Under the pieces are notes generated by a model that was given only the letters and a program-made list of their open reading frames with translations, had not been told where the DNA came from and made no database searches. Both the position numbers and the translations under genes were made by a program. A stretch of DNA of 23,019 nt from CAKQOE01 sp963627215 (GTDB taxonomy: Bacteria > Bacillota > Clostridia > Peptostreptococcales > Anaerovoracaceae). The stretch spans positions 1 through 23,019 of the forward strand of contig CAVGAH010000026.1 in assembly GCA_963627215.1 (NCBI GenBank). The letters run 5' to 3'. Positions 5,945-13,940 of this stretch are shown one piece after another. Positions within the stretch are counted from its first letter, which is position 1, and every line of letters begins with the position of its first letter.

Positions 5945-8900
5945 TCAATATTCTTCATCCTGCGACAGCCCTGCTGTCCCGTAATCGTCGCTGAAAACAT
6001 CTGCCGGAGATGTTATGTCCGGCTGTGCCGCTTCGGGCGTGTCATCATAGTAGTATGGTGACGGTGCTCCTGCCTCAGGGAGGCTAGTCGAGCCGGCCGC
6101 ATCCTGCGCAGGCGGTATTTCAGCCGCGCTCTGCTGATGCGGGGCGGCCTGCTGCATTGCATATTCTTCCTTTGACATAAGGACCTTACGCGGCTTACTG
6201 CCCTCGCTTGGTCCTATTATACCACGCGCTTCCATTATGTCTATAAGGCGTCCTGCTCTGTTGTAGCCTATACGATAGCGTCTCTGAAGCATCGATGCAG
6301 AAGCCTGTCCCGAAGTGACTACGAGCTCTATAGCTTCAAGTAAAAGCTCGTCCTCGTCTTCATCTCCGTCAGCGCTTACCTCCGGCATCACAGTGTTTAT
6401 AGCCGCCATTATCTTTCTGGCTTCGTCGTTTCCGGCTGACTGCTGCTTCCAGAAATCTATGACAGCTTCTACTTCTTCATCGGTAACGAACGGACCCTGA
6501 AGTCTTTCAGGCTGCGCCTTGCCGAGCGGATAGAAAAGCATATCTCCCTTACCTACAAGCTTTTCAGCGCCTACTCTGTCAAGTATAGTTCTCGAGTCTA
6601 CCTGAGACGATACTGCGAACGCTATCCTTGACGGTATGTTCGCCTTTATAAGTCCTGTTACGACATCTACAGAAGGTCTCTGAGTAGCTACTACGAGGTG
6701 CATTCCTGCAGCTCTTGCAAGCTGTGCCAGACGGCATATGGACTCTTCTACCTGCTTTGAGGCAGCCATCATCAAGTCTGCGAGCTCATCTATTATTATT
6801 ACTATCTGAGGAAGTACGTTGTCAGGTTTACCCTCTTTTTCCATTTTTTTGTTGTATTCTTCAAGCTTACGTACAGATGTTTCAGCAAACTTCTTGTATC
6901 TGTCGTTCATTTCCTGGACTGCCCATGCAAGCGCCGCAGCCGCTTTTGACGGGTCAGTGACTACAGGTATGAGCATATGAGGTATGCCATTGTAATTTCC
7001 GAGCTCGACCACTTTAGGGTCTATGAGTATGAATTTAACTTCATCAGGTGTTGATTTGTATATCATGCTTATGATGAGCGAGTTTATGCACACACTCTTG
7101 CCTGAACCGGTAGAGCCTGCTATGAGCAGATGAGGCATGCCCTTCAGGTCAGCAACTACGTGATTTCCCGATATGTCTTCGCCTACTACGAAGCTTATTT
7201 TTGATTTCGAGTTTTCAAACTCAGGCGATCCTACCATTTCGCGCATCGTTACAGTGCTTGAGCTGTCGTTTTCTACTTCTATGCCGACTGCTGCCTTGCC
7301 CGGTATAGGAGCTTCTATCCTGAGGCTCTTTGCCTCGAGGTTGAGCGCGATATCATCAGCCAGCTTCGTTATACTGTTTACCTTTACGCCTGTTGCAGGC
7401 TGTATCTCATAACGCGTTACAGACGGACCTTTTTTCACATCTATGACACGTGCGTTAACGCCAAAATCATGAAGCACCTGCTCCAGTCTAGCTGCTTTAG
7501 ATGCCAGCTCCTTCTGTTCGTTTCTATTTACCTTACGCTGTGAAGGATTGAGTAATGATAACGGCGGCAGCTTGTATTCCTTTTTAGCAGGCGGCTGCGC
7601 GTTTTGAAGGCTGGCGCTTATATCTGCCGCGCCCTGAGCTGCGGCTGCTCTCATCTGTCCGCGCGTCATCTGCGGCGGTACGGGAGCCCCTTGCTGTACA
7701 GACTGTAGCGGCTGTTCCGCAGGCTTCATCTGTGTCTGCCCGATATTCTGCGATGCGCGCGGAGCAGCAGGAACACATTCTTCAGCATCCCGCGCGCCTG
7801 AAGCATCATTATATGCGTTTGCTGTATTACAAACGGCACGCTCCCCATTTACAAGTGCATCCGATATGTTTTCATATCCGTCTTCTGAACTATTGTATGT
7901 ACTGTCATTTTCAGACGTAATATTTGAAGAAGTAATATTTGAAGAAGTATTAGTAGTAATATTTTCATCGAGCCATGGATCAAAGCCATCGCTTTCATCG
8001 GCAGCGCTGCTGCCCCCTGAAATGTTGAGCTCCGAATTTTCTTCCATATTAGGAATATTCTTTATCTCGTAAAAGAAATCTGCTGCCTTATAGCTGTTAA
8101 GCTCGTCATCATCAGGGTAATAAACGCCGTCTGAGCTTCCTCCGCCGAACATCTCATCATCACTCATGTAGTTCATGATCTTACGCTGATTGTCAGGCAG
8201 ATCGCTGAAAAGCTCACGTGAAGGTGGACTGTTCTTAAAAAAGCTTGCCCCCTTTATCCTCAGATTTGCGAACGGCGAATCAGGCTTTTCAGTCGGCTGA
8301 GCGTCTGAAAATACAGACTTGAAGCCATCGTCTCTTTTATATTCCGTTCCGCCCGCATAAGCAGACTCAGCAGCTGCAGCATTGCCGGCACCTGTTGCAG
8401 ACGCCGCTGCAGCGACGTTCACGCTGTCGTTGTTCCGGTCTTTATTGCCATTATCTGACTTTTTACCGAATAACCGTGCGAATATTCCGCCGTCATTATC
8501 TGCATACTGCTCAGCCGGGACGGCTGCTCCCGATGATCTTTTATTCGTATTAGATGCATTCGTGCCTGTCATGTTCATATCTGCATCATCAAGTGCATAT
8601 TCTTCTTCGCATTCCTGCTCTTCCTCGTATGCCTTCTGACGTTCCAGAAGCCTGTTGTTGCGCTTTTCGCGAAGTCCGTCGAAGAATATAGAAACGGGGG
8701 TGTCCGCTATGATTATGACGCATATCACTGCGACTGCTATGCCTGCTATAACGAGCCCTACAGTTCCAAAACCAGCCGAAGTCACTCTGCCGAGCGTCAT
8801 ACCAACTGCTCCGGCACTTTTTAGCGTATGTCCGCTATAGAACGAATCCTTTATAAATCCCATCCAAGGCTGATTTATACCCTGCTTTACAAAAAATGCA

Positions 8901-9406
8901 GAATTCAGCATCGTCATATCTATGTAAAGCAATACTGAAAAAAACACAGAACGCGAGTTTACATGTGCCATCCTGTTCATAAGTATAAGAAGCGCATATA
9001 TAATAAGGAAGAAAGGCAGTATGTATGCGACACGACCGAAAAGTCCCTTAAGGACCATTGAAAATATAACGCCAAACTCCCCGGTGGCCTCTGTCATCAA
9101 TGAGACGATAAGAAATATCCCGAGCGCCACCATAAATATAGCGACGATTTCATCGCGCATACGACTCCCCGCAGGATTCTTTTTAGGCTTCTTTCCTGAC
9201 GCAGCGACAGCAGGAGCTGCTTTTTTACTGACTGAGGCAGTCTTTTTCGAAGCTGACCCCGACGCTGTGCTTTTCTTACCGGAAGCGCCCGTACTCGTAC
9301 CGGAGCTTTTTTTAGCTCCCGATCTACTTTTCTTTTTGCTTCCATTTTTACTTCCAGAGGAAGCCGCAGATCCTGACTTGCCGTTATTTTCTTTCTTTTC
9401 TGCCAT
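5945..9406 (-). CDS. ftsK: DNA translocase FtsK/SpoIIIE
   Basis: Hexameric ATP-driven DNA pump at the division septum that clears chromosomal DNA during division or moves it into the forespore. Domains of the 1153 residues, in order: a Lys/Ser/Ala/Gly-rich basic leader (about 1-85), about four membrane helices (about 88-240), a long acidic and low-complexity linker (about 260-620), the alpha/beta motor with Walker A GSTGSGKS (about 764-771) and Walker B VIIIDELAD (about 865-873), and the winged-helix gamma domain (LLLEAIELVVTSGQASASML ... YNRAGRLIDIMEARGIIGP, near 1010-1060) that reads orienting sequences. A Pro/Ala/Asp-rich tail of about 75 residues follows. The motor is complete. The ATG at 9406 is chosen because GAGGGAGGAG at 9411-9420 directly precedes it; the ATG six codons further upstream lies beyond that site. 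Confidence 0.95.
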   Translation of the reverse strand: MAEKKENNGKSGSAASSGSKNGSKKKSRSGAKKSSGTSTGASGKKSTASGSASKKTASVSKKAAPAVAASGKKPKKNPAGSRMRDEIVAIFMVALGIFLIVSLMTEATGEFGVIFSMVLKGLFGRVAYILPFFLIIYALLILMNRMAHVNSRSVFFSVLLYIDMTMLNSAFFVKQGINQPWMGFIKDSFYSGHTLKSAGAVGMTLGRVTSAGFGTVGLVIAGIAVAVICVIIIADTPVSIFFDGLREKRNNRLLERQKAYEEEQECEEEYALDDADMNMTGTNASNTNKRSSGAAVPAEQYADNDGGIFARLFGKKSDNGNKDRNNDSVNVAAAASATGAGNAAAAESAYAGGTEYKRDDGFKSVFSDAQPTEKPDSPFANLRIKGASFFKNSPPSRELFSDLPDNQRKIMNYMSDDEMFGGGSSDGVYYPDDDELNSYKAADFFYEIKNIPNMEENSELNISGGSSAADESDGFDPWLDENITTNTSSNITSSNITSENDSTYNSSEDGYENISDALVNGERAVCNTANAYNDASGARDAEECVPAAPRASQNIGQTQMKPAEQPLQSVQQGAPVPPQMTRGQMRAAAAQGAADISASLQNAQPPAKKEYKLPPLSLLNPSQRKVNRNEQKELASKAARLEQVLHDFGVNARVIDVKKGPSVTRYEIQPATGVKVNSITKLADDIALNLEAKSLRIEAPIPGKAAVGIEVENDSSSTVTMREMVGSPEFENSKSKISFVVGEDISGNHVVADLKGMPHLLIAGSTGSGKSVCINSLIISMIYKSTPDEVKFILIDPKVVELGNYNGIPHMLIPVVTDPSKAAAALAWAVQEMNDRYKKFAETSVRKLEEYNKKMEKEGKPDNVLPQIVIIIDELADLMMAASKQVEESICRLAQLARAAGMHLVVATQRPSVDVVTGLIKANIPSRIAFAVSSQVDSRTILDRVGAEKLVGKGDMLFYPLGKAQPERLQGPFVTDEEVEAVIDFWKQQSAGNDEARKIMAAINTVMPEVSADGDEDEDELLLEAIELVVTSGQASASMLQRRYRIGYNRAGRLIDIMEARGIIGPSEGSKPRKVLMSKEEYAMQQAAPHQQSAAEIPPAQDAAGSTSLPEAGAPSPYYYDDTPEAAQPDITSPADVFSDDYGTAGLSQDEEY

Positions 9407-9455
9407 TTTTCTCCTCCCTCGCATTCTCCAATTAAATGTATCCTACAAAAACAGT

Positions 9456-9516
9456 AAACGCTTTAATGCGCGGCGCAGCCCATGCACCTACAGACCGCGC
9501 CGTTTTTAAAGCGTTG
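9456..9516 (-). terminator. hairpin in the uppP-ftsK spacer, possible uppP terminator
   Basis: AACGCTTTAA (9457-9466) pairs with TTAAAGCGTT (9506-9515), enclosing either CGGCGC/GCGCCG or the overlapping GCGCGG/CCGCGC, so two inner folds compete. On the minus strand a loose T-rich stretch follows (TTTACTGTTTTT). It lies 58 nt after the uppP stop. Weak as a terminator, clear as an inverted repeat. Confidence 0.4.
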
Positions 9517-9574
9517 TTTTAAAAACGATTTAACGATTCACAAATGATTTACAAATAACACCATCGTTCTCTTA

Positions 9575-10414
9575 CTAAGCAACTAAGCCGTATATAATGA
9601 GCGCAGCGCCTGCAATCCATGTGTATACTGAGAAATACACGAGCTTCTTGTCAGTTACAGCATTTATCATCACCTTTATAGCAGCATAGCCTGAAACCAC
9701 TGCAACTATTATACCAGCGGCCATAACTCCAATGCTCATTTCTGTGCCGTCAGTTGCCGCGCTTATAGCCCCCGGTACCTCAAGCAGGAAAGCTCCGAGA
9801 ACTGACGGAATGGAAATAAGGAACGCATATTTTACAGCGAATGCTCTGTCGAACTTGCACGCGAGACCTCCTATCATAGTAGCGCCGGATCTTGAGATGC
9901 CCGGCATGATAGCTACAGACTGGCACAGACCGATAAAGAACGCGTTTCTGAAATTCATATCTTTTATAGTCCTTGTACCGCCGCCGTTCCTTTCAGCAAA
10001 GAAAAGTCCGAGACCTGTTATCATGAGGCATACACCGATAACTGCCATCTTTGAGTAAAGACTTTCAAAAAAGTCGTTTAAAAGCAGACCGAATATCGCC
10101 GTTGGTATAGATGCGGCGATTATCATGAAGCCGAGCTTTCTCGTTTCATTTTTGTTGATCTGTACACCCTGTCCGGTGCAGATGTCTTTAATAGTAGCGA
10201 AAAGTTCCTTTACCAGATCTACTATATCCTTCCAGTAAACGATAAATATAGCCACTAAAGTACCGAAATGGAGCATTACCGTAAATGTCAGGACGTTGCT
10301 GCCGTCAATGCCAAACATGTACTGCAGTGCGGCGAGATGTCCTGAGCTGCTGATAGGCAGGAATTCCGCAAGTCCCTGCACAAGACCTAAAATAATCGAT
10401 TCTAATAATGTCAT
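9575..10414 (-). CDS. uppP: undecaprenyl-diphosphatase UppP/BacA
   Basis: Membrane phosphatase that converts undecaprenyl diphosphate to the monophosphate carrier for peptidoglycan and other envelope polymers; its level affects bacitracin resistance. The 279-residue protein shows both family signatures: the N-terminal Q13-GLAE17-FLPISSSGH block and the PGISRSGATM block near residue 171. The remainder is a series of hydrophobic helices. The ATG at 10414 has a GGGGGA ribosome binding site. Upstream lie a -10-like TATAAT (10471-10466) and two 18-bp tandem repeats (10469-10504), which are likely to hold its promoter and possibly an operator. It is upstream of ftsK on the same strand, separated by about 170 nt with a hairpin. 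Confidence 0.95.
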   Translation of the reverse strand: MTLLESIILGLVQGLAEFLPISSSGHLAALQYMFGIDGSNVLTFTVMLHFGTLVAIFIVYWKDIVDLVKELFATIKDICTGQGVQINKNETRKLGFMIIAASIPTAIFGLLLNDFFESLYSKMAVIGVCLMITGLGLFFAERNGGGTRTIKDMNFRNAFFIGLCQSVAIMPGISRSGATMIGGLACKFDRAFAVKYAFLISIPSVLGAFLLEVPGAISAATDGTEMSIGVMAAGIIVAVVSGYAAIKVMINAVTDKKLVYFSVYTWIAGAALIIYGLVA

Positions 10415-10468
10415 TTTTTCTGTCCCCCGTTTGATAAAAATTTTGTCAGAGTATTCATTTTCTACATT

Positions 10469-10504
10469 ATAATATATACTGTAATAATAATATATACTGT
10501 AATA
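10469..10504. repeat. perfect 18-bp tandem direct repeat before uppP
   Basis: Two adjacent identical copies of ATAATATATACTGTAATA (10469-10486, 10487-10504). Each contains TATATACTGTA. The -10-like box for uppP overlaps the inner edge of the first copy. Position and exact periodicity suggest paired sites for a regulator of uppP; slippage in an AT-rich spacer is the alternative. Confidence 0.8.
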
Positions 10505-10617
10505 TACCTTCGCGCAGTAGCGCCTGCGTTTAAGTAACCTGTTTATTTTAACACAATTAATGTGTCAGAAAAACCATAAATATATCAAATATGCATAATA
10601 TTCTTCACCACCTTCCC

Positions 10618-10632
10618 GTCGGCCGGGCCGAC
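10618..10632. repeat. 15-bp palindrome, copy 1
   Basis: GTCGGCC-G-GGCCGAC, a perfect palindrome with 7-bp arms. Its exact reverse complement occurs at 12967-12981 between dapA and dapB. The one-base centre leaves no room for an RNA hairpin loop without opening pairs, so a protein-binding site is more natural than a terminator. Confidence 0.6.
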
Positions 10633-10710
10633 CCACATTATTCAATATTTATTCCATACTGTATACTTTAAGATTAATACAATTTGCCATGTATTTTTTT
10701 AAATTACATA

Positions 10711-10739
10711 TAAACATTGAATAAAAAATAGTATATAAT
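10711..10739 (+). promoter_or_regulatory. candidate promoter for the asd leader
   Basis: TAAACA (10711-10716), 17 bases, then a consensus TATAAT (10734-10739). The start would fall near 10746, at the outer stem of element E2, giving asd a structured leader of about 250 nt. The -35 box is weak (4 of 6). Confidence 0.45.
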
Positions 10740-10858
10740 AACGTAACGCCAGATGTTCCTCCGCTATAAGCGGGGTTCATTTACGACTTTCAGCGGCGAA
10801 TAATAATTTTCCGCTGAAACCCGAACGAAGCTAAAGCTTCGCTGGCGTCGTTGCAAGC
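10738..10858 (+). repeat. structured repeat element E2 (copy 2, asd leader)
   Basis: Starts ATAACGTAACGCCAGATGT and ends GCTTCGCTGGCGTCGTTGC followed by AAGC, nearly identical to E1 on the other strand at 1294-1393. Fold: outer stem ACGCCAG/CTGGCGT (10746-10752 with 10842-10848) enclosing three hairpins, CCGCT-ATA-AGCGG (10761-10773), TTTCAGCGG/CCGCTGAAA (10788-10819), and CGAAGC-TAAA-GCTTCG (10826-10841), that is a cloverleaf-like four-way junction. E1 lacks most of the middle hairpin. A further hairpin follows at 10871-10891 (CTGATCAAGC/GCTTGTCAG). It matches no lysine or T-box riboswitch that I recognise. Confidence 0.65.
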
Positions 10859-10999
10859 GTGCGCGTCGCTCTGATCAAGCGAGCTTGTCAGTGGCTTTGC
10901 TTCGCTTTAAATACGAAAATTCACCCGAAGAATGCAGTGAAATTATTCTGCACGTTTTCAGAATTTATGAATATTGATTATTATGGAGGACTATTTACC

Positions 11000-11992
11000 A
11001 TGAAAAAGCCAAATTTAGCCATTGTCGGAGCAAGTGGTCTCGTTGGACGCACGTTCCTCAAGGTACTTGAAGAAAGAGATTTCCCATTTGAGAATGTCTA
11101 CATGATGTCATCATACCGTTCTGCCGGCAATACAGTTACATTTAAAGGAAAGGATTACGTTCTCGAAGAGCTCACTGAGCATTCGTTCGACAAGCCGATC
11201 GATATCGCTCTCTTCTCTGCGGGCGGCTCTACAAGCGAAAAATTCGCGCCTATCGCTGCCGCTCACGGCTGCACTGTAGTCGACAACAGCAGCGCGTGGA
11301 GAATGGATCCTGAAGTACCTCTCGTTGTTCCTGAAGTAAATCCGCAGGATATCGACTGGAACAAGGGCATCATCGCAAATCCTAACTGCTCTACCATTCA
11401 GGCTATGGTAGCGCTGAAACCACTCCATGATAAATATAAGATAAAGCGTATAGTATACTCTACATATCAGGCAGTTTCAGGCTCAGGCCTGAAGGGCATC
11501 AAGGATCTCGAGGAAGGTCTGAAGGGCAATGACATAATGACTGCATACCCTCACCCTATCGCAAACAACTGTCTGCCTCACATCGATGTATTCCTTGACA
11601 ACGGATATACTAAGGAAGAAATGAAGATGATAAACGAGACTCACAAGATCCTCGGCGATGACAGCATAAAGGTAACTGCTACAACTGTAAGAGTTCCTGT
11701 TTTTGCCTGCCACAGCGAGAGCATCAACCTCGAGTTCGAAAAGCCTTTTGACCTCGATGAGCTCAAGCAGGATCTCGCAAGCTTCCCGGGACTCAATCTT
11801 ATGGATGACCCCGCAAATAACGTTTATCCGCTCGCTCGCGACATCGAGGGTAAGAATGACGTATATGTAGGACGCGTAAGACGCGATTTCAGCGTTGAAA
11901 ACGGCGTAAATCTCTGGGTAGTAGCTGATAATATCCGTAAGGGCGCTGCCACTAACGCTGTACAGATCGCTGAATTATTACTCGAACGTTAA
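11000..11992 (+). CDS. asd: aspartate-semialdehyde dehydrogenase
   Basis: NADPH-dependent reduction of aspartyl phosphate to aspartate semialdehyde, the branch point to lysine/diaminopimelate and to threonine and methionine. The 330 residues show the nucleotide-binding GASGLVGRT near residues 10-18, the catalytic Cys130 in PNCSTIQ, the active-site block VRVPVFACHSESINLEF, and the C-terminal NLWVVADNIRKGAATNAVQI. The start is the ATG at 11000, with GGAGGA at 10985-10990; the frame is open from 10859, but that stretch is the structured leader. dapA follows after 54 nt, so the two probably form an operon. Confidence 0.96.
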   Translation: MKKPNLAIVGASGLVGRTFLKVLEERDFPFENVYMMSSYRSAGNTVTFKGKDYVLEELTEHSFDKPIDIALFSAGGSTSEKFAPIAAAHGCTVVDNSSAWRMDPEVPLVVPEVNPQDIDWNKGIIANPNCSTIQAMVALKPLHDKYKIKRIVYSTYQAVSGSGLKGIKDLEEGLKGNDIMTAYPHPIANNCLPHIDVFLDNGYTKEEMKMINETHKILGDDSIKVTATTVRVPVFACHSESINLEFEKPFDLDELKQDLASFPGLNLMDDPANNVYPLARDIEGKNDVYVGRVRRDFSVENGVNLWVVADNIRKGAATNAVQIAELLLER

Positions 11993-12046
11993 TTTCACGG
12001 CTGCTTTTTACTCACATAGTTATGAAGATTTAAGGAGGGAAATTTA

Positions 12047-12925
12047 ATGGCAGTTTTTACAGGTGCAGGTGTTGCGCTGGTGACTCCGTTCAAGGACGGA
12101 AAGGTAGATTTTGATAATTACGGCGAGCTGATCGAATGGCAGATCGCCGAAGGCACAGACGCTATAATCTCATGCGGCACTACAGGCGAGGCTTCTACTA
12201 TGACTGACGCTGAGCAGATAGAGGTAGTTGAGTACGCCGTAAACAAGGTAAAGGGTCGCGTTCCTGTTATTGCAGGTGCAGGCAGCAACGATACAGCTCA
12301 CGGCGTTGCTCTTTCAAAGGAGCTCGAAAGAGTCGGAGCTGACGCTCTCCTTCACGTAACGCCTTATTACAACAAATGCACTCAAAAGGGCTACATACAG
12401 CATATGATAGCTATGGCTGACAATGTAAACATCCCTATCATACTCTACTCTGTAAAGGGCAGAACAGGCGTAAACGTTCTTCCTAAGACTGCGCTCGAGC
12501 TTTCAAAGCACCCTAACATCGTAGGCCTCAAGGAAGCAAGCGGCGATATCTCTCAGTGCGCTGAGATGTGCAGGCTCGTTCCTGACGATTTCGCTATATA
12601 CTCAGGCAATGACGATATGGTAGTTCCCCTCCTCGCTCTCGGCGGCAAGGGAGTTATCTCTGTACTGTCAAACGTTGCTCCTAAGGACACTCACGACATG
12701 GTCGCAAAGTTCTTTGAGGGCGACATCGCAGGCTCAAGAAAGATACAGCTCGACGCTAAGCCTCTTATAGACGCGCTTTTCGCCGAGGTAAACCCTATCC
12801 CTGTAAAGGCAGCGCTCGATATCATGGGCAAGTCTCATATGGAATTCAGACTTCCGCTCTGCGAGCCTGAGGACAGCACTGTTGAGCTCTTAAAGAAGGA
12901 GCTTAAGGCTTACGGCATTATCTAA
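12047..12925 (+). CDS. dapA: 4-hydroxy-tetrahydrodipicolinate synthase
   Basis: Condenses pyruvate with aspartate semialdehyde through a Schiff base, the first committed step to lysine and diaminopimelate. The 292 residues have the N-acetylneuraminate lyase/DHDPS barrel motifs: GTTGEAS near residue 44, Tyr107 in TPYYNK, Tyr134 in ILYSVKGRTGVN and the Schiff-base Lys162 in GLKEASGD. Most family members have N-V-P where this one has S-V-K after Tyr134; the catalytic residues themselves are retained. The ATG is preceded by AAGGAGGG. It follows asd directly and supplies the substrate of DapB. Confidence 0.96.
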   Translation: MAVFTGAGVALVTPFKDGKVDFDNYGELIEWQIAEGTDAIISCGTTGEASTMTDAEQIEVVEYAVNKVKGRVPVIAGAGSNDTAHGVALSKELERVGADALLHVTPYYNKCTQKGYIQHMIAMADNVNIPIILYSVKGRTGVNVLPKTALELSKHPNIVGLKEASGDISQCAEMCRLVPDDFAIYSGNDDMVVPLLALGGKGVISVLSNVAPKDTHDMVAKFFEGDIAGSRKIQLDAKPLIDALFAEVNPIPVKAALDIMGKSHMEFRLPLCEPEDSTVELLKKELKAYGII

Positions 12926-12966
12926 ATTTATCCTATACGAATAATAAATAAATGCTGCAAAGCTGC

Positions 12967-12981
12967 GTCGGCCCGGCCGAC
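12967..12981. repeat. 15-bp palindrome, copy 2
   Basis: GTCGGCC-C-GGCCGAC, the exact reverse complement of the copy at 10618-10632. No similarity extends beyond the 15 bases. It lies 42 nt after the dapA stop; there is no T tract behind it. Confidence 0.6.
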
Positions 12982-12996
12982 ACATAAACCGAAACA

Positions 12997-13085
12997 TACC
13001 GCGCGCAGGCGCATCAATTAAGCGAACGAGACGGCATATGGGCAAAAAACGGGTACATAATATTATTTATCCCGGACGCGCGGTA
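12997..13085. repeat. long-range inverted repeat in the dapA-dapB spacer
   Basis: TACCGCGCG (12997-13005) and CGCGCGGTA (13077-13085) are perfect 9-bp arms around 71 nt that contain weaker pairings such as CGGG/CCCG. The 220-nt spacer otherwise holds the palindrome at 12967 and the dapB ribosome binding site. It may be a processing or attenuation structure inside the operon, or another multi-branched repeat. Confidence 0.45.
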
Positions 13086-13145
13086 CGCTGTCTCTTTCAT
13101 TATTCATACGTATTTGCGCGCATTCATTATGGAGGTCATTCATAT

Positions 13146-13895
13146 ATGCTTAATATAATTCTTAACGGCTGCAACGGCCGTATGGGTCAGGTGCTCACGA
13201 GGATGATTGGTGAAAAGGACGATATGCAGGTCGTTGCAGGTATAGACGCTCATGCTGAGCAGAAAAACGACTACCCTGTTTTCGGCTCTCCTCAGGAGTG
13301 CGACATCAAGGCTGATGTTATCATCGACTTCTCTCACTTTTCTGCAGTTCCTAATCTGCTTCAGTACTGCATCGATGTCAAGACTCCTGTAGTCGTTGCT
13401 ACTACTGCGCTTGATGACGAGTGCTTCGCTATGCTCGCAAAGGCTGCGGAGGTCATTCCTGTTTTCAGGTCTGCAAACATGTCTATCGGCATAAACGCGC
13501 TTGCAAAGGCGATAAAGGCTATCACGCCTGTACTCGAGCAGGACTTCAATGTAGAGATCATCGAAAAGCATCACACTAAGAAGCTAGACTCTCCGAGCGG
13601 TACTGCTATCCTGCTCGCAGACAAGGTAAACGAGGCTTGCAAGACAAAAAAGGAATATATCTACGGTCGCCACAGCAAGCACGACGAGTTCCGCATGGAT
13701 CAGATCGGCATCCACGCTGTAAGAGGCGGCACTATTCCGGGCGAGCACACTGTAATATTCGCAGGTCCGGATGAAGTAATAGAGCTGAATCACCTCGCCC
13801 TTTCGCGCGATATATTCGCAAACGGCGCTGTCGCTGCCGCTCAGTTCCTCGTAAAGCAGGAAAAGGGTCAGTATTCGATGGACGACCTGATTTAA
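13146..13895 (+). CDS. dapB: 4-hydroxy-tetrahydrodipicolinate reductase
   Basis: Reduces the DapA product with NAD(P)H to tetrahydrodipicolinate. The 249 residues show the N-terminal dinucleotide-binding GCNGRMG (about residues 8-14), the IDFSHFSA stretch, and the DapB signature EKHHTKKLDSPSGTA with the catalytic His pair and Lys. The C-terminal AVRGGTIPGEHTVIFAG is also typical. The ATG at 13146 lies 10 bases after GGAGG (13131-13135); the open frame from 13038 runs through a structured spacer and is not counted. dapH follows after 45 nt. Confidence 0.96.
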   Translation: MLNIILNGCNGRMGQVLTRMIGEKDDMQVVAGIDAHAEQKNDYPVFGSPQECDIKADVIIDFSHFSAVPNLLQYCIDVKTPVVVATTALDDECFAMLAKAAEVIPVFRSANMSIGINALAKAIKAITPVLEQDFNVEIIEKHHTKKLDSPSGTAILLADKVNEACKTKKEYIYGRHSKHDEFRMDQIGIHAVRGGTIPGEHTVIFAGPDEVIELNHLALSRDIFANGAVAAAQFLVKQEKGQYSMDDLI

Positions 13896-13940
13896 TACAC
13901 TAAAAACACACTTTAAGATAAAAAGGTACGGTAATATACA

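Noticed and set aside
9021..9509. 162-codon plus-strand frame opposite the ftsK N-terminus
   Set aside because: Low-complexity antisense of the Lys/Ser/Ala leader.
10738..10999. Lysine riboswitch in the asd leader
   Set aside because: None of the conserved L-box core blocks that I know are present, and the same element occurs antisense before panC.
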